The notes beneath the pieces were generated by a model that was not told the DNA's origin, searched no databases, and saw only the letters and a list, made by a program, of their open reading frames with translations. 64,000 nt of DNA from Bacteroidaceae bacterium (GTDB taxonomy: Bacteria; Bacteroidota; Bacteroidia; Bacteroidales; Bacteroidaceae): assembly GCA_017507385.1 (NCBI GenBank), contig JAFWAX010000059.1, positions 1-64,000 of the forward strand, read 5' to 3'. Shown here piece after piece: positions 53,301-62,186 of the stretch (positions within the stretch are counted from its first letter, which is position 1; each line of letters opens with the position of its first letter). The position numbers and the translations under genes were made by a program.

Positions 53301-54188
53301 TGCAGGCTTCCCGTATTTGACGAGGAAAGCACATACCATGGACAGGTCGGCATTGGGTCGCACGCCTCTCTCGTCGTTTGCCATGGTGTTTTCTCCTTTG
53401 AAACATCCGCATGCCTCGTTGATGGAATTGGGTGCAGTGCATTCTTGGAAATCGTCAACCATGTAGCGAGAGAAATTGGCGAGCATCTGCAACAGGTCTG
53501 CTTTCATGTCTGCCTCGTTAACGAAGTCGGCTGTGATGATGCCTTCTGTGAATGAAGATACAGCTTCTTCTGTCGGGTCTTCTGCCTCCGTGTAGTCATC
53601 AGGCATCTTGTAGAGTCTGAAGTTGTCGATGAGGACTGAGCCTCCAGAGCCGCTTCCGAAGTGAACCCGAAGTCCAATGCTTACTTGTTCTTCTTGAGCC
53701 GTCTCAAACATCAGTTCGCTCTTGGTCCATGTTGCAGGCAGGCTTCCTTGAAATGTCAGGGAGAGGCTTTCTTTGCCTGCGATGAGGCTGGCAGTATGTG
53801 ATGATTGGGTTACGCATTTGTTGTCAAGGACAAGTTTGTACAGTCCTTTAGGCAATGTGATGGCTTGCAGAAGTGTGGCTGTAGAGGCATTCCATGCATT
53901 GCGGATGTAGTACATCTGTTTACCGTCAGAGGGGTGGCCTGGAGCGCCGAAGTTGTTGTCTGTAGCAGTGGCTGCAGCGGTCATGATGTCGCTGACTCCG
54001 TAGCTGCCTTCGAGCGTCCAGCCTTCAACCGTCTTTGCTGTATAGGCGCCTCGGGTATCATCGGCGGGCAGCTTGGAAATGTCATCTTGTTCAAATGATG
54101 GATTCTTGATGTATTGCGAGGTGATGTCTTCTTGGGCTTTGGCTGCTGTTGCCAAGGAGAGAAGAAGGAGCAGAATAGGTTTTTTCAT
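50397..54188 (-). CDS. Large secreted protein, probable unclassified carbohydrate-active enzyme
   Basis: 1263 residues with signal peptide (~18, TAAKAQ). Residues ~22-190 look like a CBM4/9-type jelly roll (YIKNPSFEQDD ... GSVLIDNFRLYKM). Residues ~220-640 are helical with repeated Trp/aromatic motifs (SDAVWESSLWAMSVAYSAYF, NGWETNVLAATLGLFPDD, NHNLFHTSYQNVVMQELGEA), suggesting an alpha/alpha toroid as in polysaccharide lyases or GH families. A long beta-sheet region and a second jelly roll (YIVNPSFEGNSKAGW, ~1050) come next, and a sorting tail ends YIVAGKKRMVK. I recognise no specific family. Single-gene unit with its own terminator. Confidence 0.7.
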   Translation of the reverse strand: MKKPILLLLLSLATAAKAQEDITSQYIKNPSFEQDDISKLPADDTRGAYTAKTVEGWTLEGSYGVSDIMTAAATATDNNFGAPGHPSDGKQMYYIRNAWNASTATLLQAITLPKGLYKLVLDNKCVTQSSHTASLIAGKESLSLTFQGSLPATWTKSELMFETAQEEQVSIGLRVHFGSGSGGSVLIDNFRLYKMPDDYTEAEDPTEEAVSSFTEGIITADFVNEADMKADLLQMLANFSRYMVDDFQECTAPNSINEACGCFKGENTMANDERGVRPNADLSMVCAFLVKYGKPAGVTLPAGVTWAKIEDMAMKSLIFAYSTHKANKLKVCKGNNYWGSTSTSDAVWESSLWAMSVAYSAYFQWDKLSEKQKGYIYSLLKAECNYELNRSIPTGYAGDTKAEENGWETNVLAATLGLFPDDPLASRWFERLREFAINSYSHPSDADNTTVIDEWYDNKTVADLYKGQNLYDDYSLQNHNLFHTSYQNVVMQELGEAALALKMFQQGLYGKETWKTNALMHNNQQVQDSILNWLALADGELAMPNGNDWSLFLYDQITSYSTQACFQRDPNALMLENMAYKYIKARQKTTADGSWLLRADVGARRMGVEAHRVMMTYLMHEMLSTADLTPTSWDAFNTKHGEAKLIPCQNVVRAATDDRFTCFSWSNGLKSYTGYFAANSPDKNKIVVPYRANNTGNLLGWYEVSGKGTNATPVVSGIYQLKGNGYVMNGELNTNDNTLNNRFALYSTPQNALIYLDYVTANAAATITAEKGGLLAISTDELMKTTRTLYYNKEEGMTHKQLDGSTFTTFESNWVNIDNELGVIHPAHGLMAFGDRGANNSIYTSKLYPMYSNASRSVKSGDVVDVRNIVYYSNINAEKTQEMASLLLSLKEKLPAGWNGVIAPDADRYYFIASNFKGENTATLKDLQVQGTVAPVFYEPTTINGSKATVTFTVQQNHSVAHPLAVMVSGSNLTAQLIDDTSAYITATSDGVINVAINTAALNDYSIKKGETIRVYLDENNEVRAESVSSFPEVEKTDYTGYIVNPSFEGNSKAGWSGSPTVDYNCAEKYNTTFDVYQVIEGLPQGQYLLTCQGFYRAGITANAASTHKAGTEKLNAVLYAKGTEEVSTPLQSIIEEAGQKGAIGVMATGYGYVPNTMEQTSAYFRSDLYPNSLLCTVGEDGKLRIGVKKSTLISQDWTIFDNFTLTYIPEEVPDGISHPHTGRLSSTLTSPDIYTLQGTPIATTHLQRGGIYIVAGKKRMVK

Positions 54189-54303
54189 AAATGAAGGTGT
54201 AAGTTAATAGGTCAGTGGCCTGGTTCGGCCTGCAGAATGAGAGGTTGTCGTGGGCTGTTTCTGAACAATCTTTTAATAGATGTGCCCTACATCGAAATGT
54301 CGG

Positions 54304-54337
54304 TGTGGGGCACATCGAAGTTTCGGAGTGCCCCACA
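54304..54337 (-). terminator. Hairpin after the aminotransferase gene
   Basis: TGTGGGGCAC pairs perfectly with GTGCCCCACA around a 14-nt loop, about 40 bp past the aminotransferase stop. ACATCGA words repeat around it. No long T-run on the minus strand. Confidence 0.65.
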
Positions 54338-54377
54338 TCGATTTGTGGATATTCAGATGGCTTATGATAGCGTATCC

Positions 54378-55571
54378 TTACTGGAGGCGAGCTAATGCCT
54401 CTTTGATACGCTTCATAGACTCAACGATGTTCTCGTCAGATGTAGCATAGCTGATACGGAAGCACTCTGGAGAACCGAAGTCGTCACCGCCAACAGCTGC
54501 GACGTGTCCCACCTCAAGCAGGTACATGGCAAAGTCTGTTGCGTTGCTGATGACACGATCGCCGTCTTTCTTGCCAAAGTAGCTGGAGCACTTTGGGAAA
54601 AGGTAGAAGGCTCCTTGTGGCTCGTTTACTTCGAGTCCGGGGATTTCCTTGGCGAGTTTCACGATGAGGTTCTTGCGGCGCTCGAAGGCGAGACGCATAT
54701 CTTCTACGCACTGCTGGTCTCCAGCGAATGCTGCTTCGGCTGCTTTCTGTGATACAGAGCATGGACCGGATGTGTATTGTCCCTGAAGCTTGTTGCAGCC
54801 CTTGACAATCCATTCTGGTGCAGCAATGAAGCCGATGCGCCATCCTGTCATGGCGTATGCTTTAGAGACGCCGTTGATGATGACTACGCGATCCTTGATA
54901 TCTGCAAACTCAGCCATAGAAGCGTGCTTGCCAACATAGTTGATGTGCTCGTAGATTTCATCGGCAATAACGATGACGCGCTCATGCTTGAGAAGCACAT
55001 TTTTGAGTCCTTCCAATTCATCCTTGCTGTAAACGGAACCTGTAGGATTGCTTGGTGAGCAGAGGATGATGGCACGTGTCTTTGGTGTGATGGCAGCCTC
55101 AAGCTGTTCTGGCGTAATCTTGAAATTCTGTTCAATAGGAGCGTCAATGTAAACTGGAGTGCCTTCAGCGAGCAGCACCATCTGTGGGTATGAAACCCAG
55201 TAAGGTGCGGGGATGATAACCTCATCGCCTGCGTTGACAAGCGCCATAATTGCATTGCAGACAGACTGCTTGGCTCCGTTGGAACAGAGAATCTGTGAGG
55301 GCTTGTAGTCCAGTCCGTTCTCGTTCTTCAGCTTGTTCACAATCGCCTGCTTCAGTTCAGGGTAGCCGGGGACGGGGCTGTAGCGGCTCCAGTTCTCTTC
55401 AACAGCTTTGATGGCAGCAGCCTTGATGTGGTCTGGCGTGTTGAAGTCTGGTTCGCCTACACTGAGGTTAATCACATCGATACCTTGAGCTTTCAGCTCC
55501 GAACTCTTCTGGCTCATTGCGAGCGTTGCAGAAGGAGATAAACGATTAAGTCTATCAGATAATGTTTCCAT
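54378..55571 (-). CDS. Class I aminotransferase, aspartate aminotransferase type
   Basis: A 397-residue PLP enzyme of the AspC I-gamma type. Motifs: INLSVGEPDFNTPDHIKAAA, SPVPGYPELKQAIVNKL, the PLP-phosphate region NGAKQSVCNAIMAL, ILCSPSNPTGSVYSKDEL, VIADEIYEHINY, and the lysine in INGVSKAYAMTGWRIGF (~235). Complete and normal length. It transfers the amino group between aspartate (or related acids) and 2-oxoglutarate; prephenate activity is known in relatives and cannot be excluded. Follows ribBA by 20 bp. Confidence 0.92.
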   Translation of the reverse strand: METLSDRLNRLSPSATLAMSQKSSELKAQGIDVINLSVGEPDFNTPDHIKAAAIKAVEENWSRYSPVPGYPELKQAIVNKLKNENGLDYKPSQILCSNGAKQSVCNAIMALVNAGDEVIIPAPYWVSYPQMVLLAEGTPVYIDAPIEQNFKITPEQLEAAITPKTRAIILCSPSNPTGSVYSKDELEGLKNVLLKHERVIVIADEIYEHINYVGKHASMAEFADIKDRVVIINGVSKAYAMTGWRIGFIAAPEWIVKGCNKLQGQYTSGPCSVSQKAAEAAFAGDQQCVEDMRLAFERRKNLIVKLAKEIPGLEVNEPQGAFYLFPKCSSYFGKKDGDRVISNATDFAMYLLEVGHVAAVGGDDFGSPECFRISYATSDENIVESMKRIKEALARLQ

Positions 55572-55591
55572 GTTTTGTATATGTTTTTGTT

Positions 55592-56809
55592 TTATTTGTT
55601 AAAGTGAAGTGTGTGTCCCATGCGCTCTTTCTTTGTGTGCAAATAACGCTCGTTGTACTTGTTGGGCGTAATCTCTATGGGTACATTTTCTACAATCTCT
55701 AATCCGTAGCCTTCCAGACCGACACGTTTGACAGGGTTGTTGGTCAAGAGGCGAATCTTGCTGATGCCTATTTCACGGAGAATCTGTGCACCAACTCCAT
55801 AGTCGCGCAAGTCGGGGTCGAATCCCAGATGTATGTTGGCATCAACAGTGTCAAGCCCCTCCTCCTGCAACTTATAGGCAGCAATCTTGTTCATGAGTCC
55901 AATGCCACGACCCTCCTGAATCAGATAGACGATGGCTCCCTTGCCTGCCTCCTCGATGAGCTGCATCGACTTGTGCAGCTGCTCTCCGCAGTCGCATCGC
56001 TGGCTCCCGAAAATATCTCCAGTGGCACAGCTGGAATGCATTCTCACCAAGACTGGCTCATCTTTCTCCCACTCGCCTTTGATGAGTGCCACATGCTCCA
56101 ATCCATTGCTCTTCTGCAAGAAAGGAATGATGCGGAAATGGCCATAAGCAGTCGGCATATCTGCTTCAACGCCTTTCTCCACAAGGCTTTCTTGCTGCAA
56201 GCGATAAGCGATGAGGTCTTTAATCTGAATCAGCTTCATGTCAAATTCCTCTGCTTTCTTCATCAGTTCAGGCATTCGTGCCATGGTGCCGTCAGGATTG
56301 AGAATCTCTATCAGCGCAGCAGCAGGCTTCAATCCAGCCAAGCGTGCGAGGTCGATGGCAGCCTCCGTGTGGCCAGAACGCCTCAGCACGCCATTGTCTT
56401 GCGCATAAAGAGGGTTGATATGGCCAGGACGGCCAAAATCTCCAGGTTTCGCCTCAGGATTAGCAAGCCATTGAATCGTGGCAGCCCGGTCTTGAGCACT
56501 GACCCCCGTTGTGCAGCCCTCTAACTTATCAATGGTCACAGTGAATGGTGTCCCCAACATGGAAGTATTCTCCTCTACCTGATGGGGCAAGTCCAGCTCT
56601 TTAGCGCGCGACATCGTGATGGGCGCACAAAGCACGCCGCGTCCTTCACGCAGCATGAAATTCACTTTTTCGGGAGTAATCATCTCGGCTGGCACAATGA
56701 AGTCGCCTTCATTCTCACGATCCTCATCGTCCACCACAATGACGAACTTTCCTTGGCGGAAATCTTCAATGGCATCCTCTATTTTACTGAACTGAAATGA
56801 TGTTTTCAT
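55592..56809 (-). CDS. ribBA: Bifunctional DHBP synthase / GTP cyclohydrolase II
   Basis: A 405-residue fusion catalysing two entry steps of riboflavin synthesis. The N-half is 3,4-dihydroxy-2-butanone 4-phosphate synthase ([58 protein letters not shown]). The C-half is GTP cyclohydrolase II with the zinc-binding [18 protein letters not shown] (~262), [11 protein letters not shown] and [18 protein letters not shown]. Both active sites look intact. The start codon lies 26 bp inside the preceding LptF/G gene, so translation is probably coupled. Confidence 0.96.
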   Translation of the reverse strand: MKTSFQFSKIEDAIEDFRQGKFVIVVDDEDRENEGDFIVPAEMITPEKVNFMLREGRGVLCAPITMSRAKELDLPHQVEENTSMLGTPFTVTIDKLEGCTTGVSAQDRAATIQWLANPEAKPGDFGRPGHINPLYAQDNGVLRRSGHTEAAIDLARLAGLKPAAALIEILNPDGTMARMPELMKKAEEFDMKLIQIKDLIAYRLQQESLVEKGVEADMPTAYGHFRIIPFLQKSNGLEHVALIKGEWEKDEPVLVRMHSSCATGDIFGSQRCDCGEQLHKSMQLIEEAGKGAIVYLIQEGRGIGLMNKIAAYKLQEEGLDTVDANIHLGFDPDLRDYGVGAQILREIGISKIRLLTNNPVKRVGLEGYGLEIVENVPIEITPNKYNERYLHTKKERMGHTLHFNK

Positions 56810-58703
56810 ATATATGTTGCTTGAGTGTCTCTGAGTTTTTTATGATAGTTCTGATATCTCTTCTTCTACGGCGATAGAATCTGAACGAATGCACGTCCAT
56901 CACTGGATACTTATTCAACAGGCTCAACACCACACGATCCTTGCTGTTAGACAGCGTTTCAACCAAACATTCCAACTGGCAATGAATATCTTCAGCCTGT
57001 ACATCCTGATACTTGCCCAAACAGAACAAGGCAATATACTTCATGTATCCAAACACATTGAACTTTGGCATTGAACGATAGTAGTCACGGCTCGCCACAA
57101 TCAGTTGTTCCAGTCCTTGGTGTGCATCGACATAATCCGGGTCATTGATGATGACCTCCTTCTTGGTAATGTTACGCTTTGTACGAATACCCAGCAGTTT
57201 TTTACCAAAACCAACATAGGCATCCATGTTGAACACAGCCGAATCATTGTTCGACTTCACCGTGAAGAACACGCCAAGAGGAGCCAAGACCATCGTGCTG
57301 AGCCACATGCCAAGCCACACAGGCATACCTCCTTCACGCCCCACCTTCATGCCAAACGTGTTGATGATGTAATAGACAATGAAGATGATGACAGCCACCA
57401 CAACAGGGAAGCCCAATCCGCCTTTACGGATGATGGCTCCGAGGGGCGCACCAATGAAGAAGAACAGGAGGCAAGCAAGCGACATCGTGATTTTCGTCCA
57501 AAACTCAATCTGATGACGGCGTATCTGATTGTTTCCATACTCCATCATATTCGCTTTCGTACTGATGTCAATCTCTTGTGCACTCACCTTCTGAAGCGCA
57601 GTCGTAATAACACGCTGCATCACCATGTTGTCAACACTGTCAAGCAAAGCCTCCATGCTGACCGAAGACTTCGGCTTTTCCTTTGCCGCAATCTCCTTGT
57701 GAGCGACAAAAGCCTGTTCCTCCTCCTGCAGCAATCGTTTCACACTATCTCTCATGTGAGACACAGTCACCGAATCATAGTCCGAAATGCGCGCCTTGTG
57801 CGGAATGGACAGGTTGCCACGCTGCATATTGTGGGCAAAAGCAACACTCAGACTATCATGGTGTGTTTCCATTGAGTCAATGTCATGAACAAGCTGGCTC
57901 ATGCTCTTCGTTCGTGCCGAACCCGACACATCTTCCTCGTCTGCCATATTGAAGTTCGTGTCGAAATCGATGATAAAATGCTTCTCCACAAATGTTTCTC
58001 TGCGATAGGGCACATTACGCGTTTTCAGCGCACCACTCTGAAGGTTCTCGAACAACTCGCCCTGATAAAGGTGCAACAGCAGGTGCATCTTGTTGCTTGC
58101 CGTTTCCAGCTTTGCCGAGTCTGCCAAAATGATGTGAGCATTATTGACTCCCTCCTGCATATTGTAGATAACGACATCGTAAAGCATGCCCGTCTCCTTG
58201 TTTTTCTTCTCCACAAAGAGGTTGATATCTCTAATTCCATCATAGAACACACCTTCAGGAATCTCCAGTTCAGGCGACTTTGTCCTCATCGAATAGAGCA
58301 TCTGCGTCAGTTTCAGCTGGGCATCCGGAACAATCTTGTTCTGAAAGTGGAACGATGCGAACGAAAGCAGGGAAATCAGGATGATGAGCGGACGCAGCGT
58401 GCGGAACAGCGAAATGCCAGCCGCCTTGATGGCAAGCAGTTCAAGGCGTTCACCAATGTTTCCAAACGAAATCAGCGAAGCCAGCAGAATGGCGAGCGGC
58501 AATGCCAGCGGAACCAGTGTTTCAGCGGCATAGAAAAAGAATTGCACATACACATCGAACGTCAGCCCTTTGCCCACCAGCTCATCGATAAACTTCCACA
58601 GGAACTGCATCATGACGACAAAAAGGCTGATGCAGAACGTGCCTGCAAACAGCGTGAGGAAATTCCCCAGAATAAACAAATCCAATCGTTTAATGAACTT
58701 CAT
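56784..58703 (-). CDS. LptF/LptG family permease
   Basis: Start set at [20 protein letters not shown] (ATG at 58703), nearer to the promoter box at 58752; 639 residues. Six membrane helices in the 3+3 layout of LPS transport permeases: residues ~10-110, then a long periplasmic domain (~115-370), then [20 protein letters not shown] and following helices (~395-500). A C-terminal cytoplasmic extension (~140 residues) is usual in Bacteroidota members. With LptB it should extract lipopolysaccharide from the inner membrane. First gene of the set with ribBA and the aminotransferase. Confidence 0.9.
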   Translation of the reverse strand: MKFIKRLDLFILGNFLTLFAGTFCISLFVVMMQFLWKFIDELVGKGLTFDVYVQFFFYAAETLVPLALPLAILLASLISFGNIGERLELLAIKAAGISLFRTLRPLIILISLLSFASFHFQNKIVPDAQLKLTQMLYSMRTKSPELEIPEGVFYDGIRDINLFVEKKNKETGMLYDVVIYNMQEGVNNAHIILADSAKLETASNKMHLLLHLYQGELFENLQSGALKTRNVPYRRETFVEKHFIIDFDTNFNMADEEDVSGSARTKSMSQLVHDIDSMETHHDSLSVAFAHNMQRGNLSIPHKARISDYDSVTVSHMRDSVKRLLQEEEQAFVAHKEIAAKEKPKSSVSMEALLDSVDNMVMQRVITTALQKVSAQEIDISTKANMMEYGNNQIRRHQIEFWTKITMSLACLLFFFIGAPLGAIIRKGGLGFPVVVAVIIFIVYYIINTFGMKVGREGGMPVWLGMWLSTMVLAPLGVFFTVKSNNDSAVFNMDAYVGFGKKLLGIRTKRNITKKEVIINDPDYVDAHQGLEQLIVASRDYYRSMPKFNVFGYMKYIALFCLGKYQDVQAEDIHCQLECLVETLSNSKDRVVLSLLNKYPVMDVHSFRFYRRRRRDIRTIIKNSETLKQHIYENIISVQ

Positions 58704-58751
58704 TCCTGTTTTTTTCGGCAAGCAATGCCGTCTTCACTTTCATTCAAGGTG

Positions 58752-58759
58752 CAAAGATA
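58752..58759 (-). promoter_or_regulatory. Predicted -7 box for the LptF/G gene
   Basis: The minus strand reads TATCTTTG, 48 bp before the chosen start codon. Confidence 0.65.
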
Positions 58760-58802
58760 CGATTTTTTAACCAACCACCCATCCATTTACCCAAAAAAAT
58801 CG

Positions 58803-58810
58803 TACCTTTG
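58803..58810 (+). promoter_or_regulatory. Predicted -7 box for prfB
   Basis: TACCTTTG, 25 bp before the ATG. The minus-strand box at 58752 is only 43 bp away, so the two divergent promoters share about 100 bp. Confidence 0.65.
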
Positions 58811-58835
58811 CAGACAAAAAGCAAGATAAGCATTT

Positions 58836-59948
58836 ATGATAACCGCTGAACAACTAAAAGACATCAAGGATCGAACGGAAGCACTGCACCGTTATTTGCA
58901 GATAGACAACAAGTTAATTGAAGTGCAGGAAGAAGAGCTGCGCACTCAGGCTCCAGGTTTCTGGGATGACCAGAAAGCCGCCGAAGAGCAAATGAAGAAA
59001 GTGAAGGATTTGCAGAAATGGATTGACGGATACAACGCAGTGAAAGCTGCAACCGACGACACCGAGGTGGTATTCGACTTCTACAAGGAAGAGATGTCCA
59101 CCGAAGAAGAAGTTGACCAATACTATGCAGCAGCTCTGGAGCTGATTGAAGACCTCGAACTGAAGAACATGCTGAGAGGCGAAGCCGACGGCATGGATGC
59201 TGTGCTGAAGATCAACTCTGGCGCAGGCGGTACAGAAGCACAAGACTGGGCTTCAATGCTGATGCGCATGTATCAGCGATACGCTGAGGCACACAAATAC
59301 AAGGTGAACATCAGCAACTTCATCGATGGCGACGAAGCTGGCATCAAGACCGTGACGATGGAAATCGTTGGCGACCAAGCCTATGGATTCTTGAAGGGAG
59401 AAAGCGGTGTCCATCGCTTGGTGCGCGTCAGTCCCTACAACGCACAGGGCAAGCGTATGACCTCGTTCGCTTCCGTATTTGTCACTCCGCTTGTAGATGA
59501 CTCTATTGAGGTGGTGATTGACAAGAGCAAAATCAGTTGGGACACCTTCCGCAGTTCGGGAGCAGGAGGACAAAATGTGAACAAGGTCGAAACCGGTGTA
59601 CGTCTTCGCTACCAGTACGTTGACCCCGACACCGGCGAAGAAGAAGAAATCCTGATAGAGAACACAGAGACCCGCAAACAGCAGGAAAACCGCGAAAACG
59701 CACTGCGCCTGCTCCGTTCACAGCTCTACGACCGTGCCCTCAAGAAGAAAATGGCAGAACAGCAGAAAATTGAGGCAGGGAAAAAGAAAATCGAATGGGG
59801 TAGCCAGATTCGTTCCTACGTGTTCGATGACCGCCGCGTGAAAGACCACCGCACCAACTACCAGACAAGCGATGTAGGCGGAGTGATGGACGGCAAGCTG
59901 GACGGATTCATCAAAGCCTACCTAATGGAATTTTCAGACATAGAATAA
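58836..59948 (+). CDS. prfB: Peptide chain release factor 2
   Basis: A 370-residue RF2 that ends translation at UGA and UAA. N-terminal helical domain, then INSGAGGTEAQDWASMLMRM (~125), the stop-codon reading loop VHRLVRVSPYNAQGKR (~196) and the peptidyl-tRNA hydrolysis motif SSGAGGQNVNKVETG (~243). The reading loop has SPY where E. coli RF2 has SPF. The frame is continuous through RYLQIDNKL, where the programmed +1 frameshift site normally lies, so no frameshift is needed. First of a five-gene plus-strand run. Confidence 0.96.
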   Translation: MITAEQLKDIKDRTEALHRYLQIDNKLIEVQEEELRTQAPGFWDDQKAAEEQMKKVKDLQKWIDGYNAVKAATDDTEVVFDFYKEEMSTEEEVDQYYAAALELIEDLELKNMLRGEADGMDAVLKINSGAGGTEAQDWASMLMRMYQRYAEAHKYKVNISNFIDGDEAGIKTVTMEIVGDQAYGFLKGESGVHRLVRVSPYNAQGKRMTSFASVFVTPLVDDSIEVVIDKSKISWDTFRSSGAGGQNVNKVETGVRLRYQYVDPDTGEEEEILIENTETRKQQENRENALRLLRSQLYDRALKKKMAEQQKIEAGKKKIEWGSQIRSYVFDDRRVKDHRTNYQTSDVGGVMDGKLDGFIKAYLMEFSDIE

Positions 59949-59959
59949 GACAGAAATCT

Positions 59960-60454
59960 ATGGTACACAGGGAGATAGAACGTAAATTTCTGGTAGCGGG
60001 AGACTTCAAGGCTTTAGCTTACGACAAGACACACATCGAGCAAGGCTACTTCGCCACCGAGCCAGGCAAGACCGTCAGAGTACGCATCCGCAACGATAAG
60101 GGCTATCTGACCATCAAAGGCCCATCGTGCAGCAAAGGACTCTCACGCTATGAATTTGAAGTGGAAGTGCCGCTCGCTGATGCACAGGAGATGATGAAGC
60201 TCTGCATGCCAGGGCGAGTCTGTAAAGACCGCTATCTCGTCAGGAGCGGCAAGCACATCGTCGAAATAGACGAGTTCTTCGGCGAAAACGAAGGACTCAT
60301 CTTGGCAGAGATAGAGCTGGAGAGCGAAGACGAAGCGTATGTCAAGCCCGACTTTCTCGGAGCCGAAGTGACAGGCGACCGCCGCTACTATAACAAGTAC
60401 ATGATCCGCCACCCCTACAAGCTTTGGCGCGACCAAGCTAATCCATGCCCATGA
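59960..60454 (+). CDS. CYTH domain protein, probable inorganic triphosphatase
   Basis: A 164-residue tunnel-fold protein. The ExExK signature is present as EIERKFLVAG at the N-terminus; basic residues (RVRIRN, LTIKG), EFEVEVPL and a late LILAEIELESEDE complete the ring of charged residues. It matches the short bacterial CYTH proteins that hydrolyse tripolyphosphate or thiamine triphosphate; cyclase activity is unlikely at this size. It lies 11 bp after prfB and its stop overlaps the VanZ-like start (ATGA). Confidence 0.9.
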   Translation: MVHREIERKFLVAGDFKALAYDKTHIEQGYFATEPGKTVRVRIRNDKGYLTIKGPSCSKGLSRYEFEVEVPLADAQEMMKLCMPGRVCKDRYLVRSGKHIVEIDEFFGENEGLILAEIELESEDEAYVKPDFLGAEVTGDRRYYNKYMIRHPYKLWRDQANPCP

Positions 60455-60837
60455 AAAAGTACCCATTCACCCTCACAGCATCCATCGCCATCACCGTGCT
60501 CAGCCTCATCCCTGTGCCCGAAGAGCCGCCGCTCGCCGACGTGCCCCTCATCGACAAGTGGGTGCATTTCGTCATGTATGCTGCACTCTCCCTCACCATG
60601 TGGTTCGACCACGCTGTGCTGAACAAGAGAAACACAAGCCGCACCTTCCTGCTGCTCGCATTCATCTACCCCACCCTGCTCGGCGGACTGATGGAACTGG
60701 CTCAGGCCTACCTGACCACCTGCCGCTCGGGCGACATCATCGACTTCGTGGCCAATACAATAGGCGCATTCATAGGTGTCATTTGCTGTTACTTATCCAA
60801 TAAACTATGGACAGAGAAAAATTCAGCTCCAAGATAG
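60451..60837 (+). CDS. VanZ-like membrane protein
   Basis: Start set at the ATG at 60451 that overlaps the previous stop (ATGA); 128 residues. Four hydrophobic segments: an N-terminal one (FTLTASIAITVLSLIPVP), then WVHFVMYAALSLTMWF, FLLLAFIYPTLLGGLMELAQ and DFVANTIGAFIGVICCYL. The loops carry DKWVHF and the ELAQAYL...SGDIIDFVAN pattern of the VanZ family (PF04892). Function in non-resistance organisms is unknown. It overlaps the following transporter gene by 31 bp. Confidence 0.87.
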   Translation: MKKYPFTLTASIAITVLSLIPVPEEPPLADVPLIDKWVHFVMYAALSLTMWFDHAVLNKRNTSRTFLLLAFIYPTLLGGLMELAQAYLTTCRSGDIIDFVANTIGAFIGVICCYLSNKLWTEKNSAPR

Positions 60838-62183
60838 GAGCCATCCTTGCCGCCGCAGGCTCAGCCGTAGGACTCGGTAACATCTGGCGTTTCCCCATCC
60901 AGACAGGCGAAAACGGTGGAGCCGCCTTCATCATCATCTACATCGTCTGCATCCTCGTTTTGGGACTTCCTCTCATGATAAGCGAATTCATGATAGGACG
61001 CCACACCCATGCCAACACCGCAGGAGCCTATCGCATCATGTCCCACGACACCCCATGGAAGTGGGTTGGCTGGCTCGGCGTCTTCACTGGATGGTTCATC
61101 CTGTGCTACTACAACGTAGTGGGCGCATGGACACTCCACTACGCATTCCTCTCCATCACCAATGCCTTCCATGGCGTGGAAGCCAGAGCCTATGGGAATC
61201 TCTTCAACAGTTTCGTGGAAAACCCTTGGATTCCAACACTTTGGCTATTCGTCTTCATCGGAATCATCCACTATGTCATCACCCGAGGTGTACAGTCAGG
61301 CATCGAAAAGTCATCCAAGATACTGATGCCCGCCCTCTTCCTCATCACAGTTGGTCTCGTCATCTGTTCCCTCTCCCTCCCTGGAGCATCCGGCGGGCTC
61401 GAGTTCTTGCTCATGCCCGATTGGAGCAAAGTGAACAGCGGCGTAGTGCTCAAGGCCCTCGGACAGGCATTCTTCTCACTGAGCCTCGCCATGGGTTGCC
61501 TCTGCACCTACGCCAGCTACTTCGACAAGCAGACTCCCCTTGCAAAGTCAGCCGTCAACGTAGCCTGCATTGACACTACCATCGCCATCATGTCAGGCTT
61601 CATCATCTTCCCATCCATCTTCAACATCGGCATGAATCCCAGCGACATAGGCGTTGGCGCCAGCCTCACCTTCATTTCTCTGCCCAACGTCTTCCAGCAG
61701 GCATTCGGCGCGGGCAGCCTTTTGGCAGCCATCGTTTCCGCCCTCTTTTACTTCCTGCTCTTCTTCGCTGCGCTGACCAGCTCCATCTCGCTCCACGAAG
61801 TGGCCACAGCCTATGTGTCAGAAGAGTTCAAGAAGACACGCAAGCAGTCCGCCACCCTTGTCACCCTCACCATCCTCGTGCTTGGCACCCTCTGTTCCCT
61901 CTCGTTCGGTCCACTCAGTGGCATCACCCTGTTCGATCGCAACATCTTTACCATATTCGACGACTTCTCCGCCATGGTGCTCCTGCCCCTCGGCGGCCTG
62001 CTCATCAGCATCTTTGCCGGATGGGTACTGGACCAGAAGCTCTACCATCAAGAGGTGAGCAACGGCGGCACGCTGAAAACACCCTATTTCAAACTGTTAG
62101 TCTTCTCACTGCGCTACATCACCCCTGTGGCCATCGGCCTTGTCTTCCTCGACCAGATGGGAGTGTTTAGCTTGTTACAATAA
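60807..62183 (+). CDS. Sodium-dependent transporter (NSS/SNF family)
   Basis: A 458-residue inner-membrane symporter of the LeuT fold. Begins KIGAILAAAGSAVGLGNIWR, FPIQTGENGGAAFIIIYIVC, the conserved Na+-binding first helices. It has about 11 membrane segments, as in short bacterial tyrosine/tryptophan-type transporters, with a GQAFFSLSLAMGCLCTYASY helix 6 region (~220). Substrate is probably an amino acid, not determinable here. The start lies within the VanZ-like gene, and it ends 3 bp before the HAD gene. Confidence 0.92.
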   Translation: MDREKFSSKIGAILAAAGSAVGLGNIWRFPIQTGENGGAAFIIIYIVCILVLGLPLMISEFMIGRHTHANTAGAYRIMSHDTPWKWVGWLGVFTGWFILCYYNVVGAWTLHYAFLSITNAFHGVEARAYGNLFNSFVENPWIPTLWLFVFIGIIHYVITRGVQSGIEKSSKILMPALFLITVGLVICSLSLPGASGGLEFLLMPDWSKVNSGVVLKALGQAFFSLSLAMGCLCTYASYFDKQTPLAKSAVNVACIDTTIAIMSGFIIFPSIFNIGMNPSDIGVGASLTFISLPNVFQQAFGAGSLLAAIVSALFYFLLFFAALTSSISLHEVATAYVSEEFKKTRKQSATLVTLTILVLGTLCSLSFGPLSGITLFDRNIFTIFDDFSAMVLLPLGGLLISIFAGWVLDQKLYHQEVSNGGTLKTPYFKLLVFSLRYITPVAIGLVFLDQMGVFSLLQ

Positions 62184-62186
62184 GCA

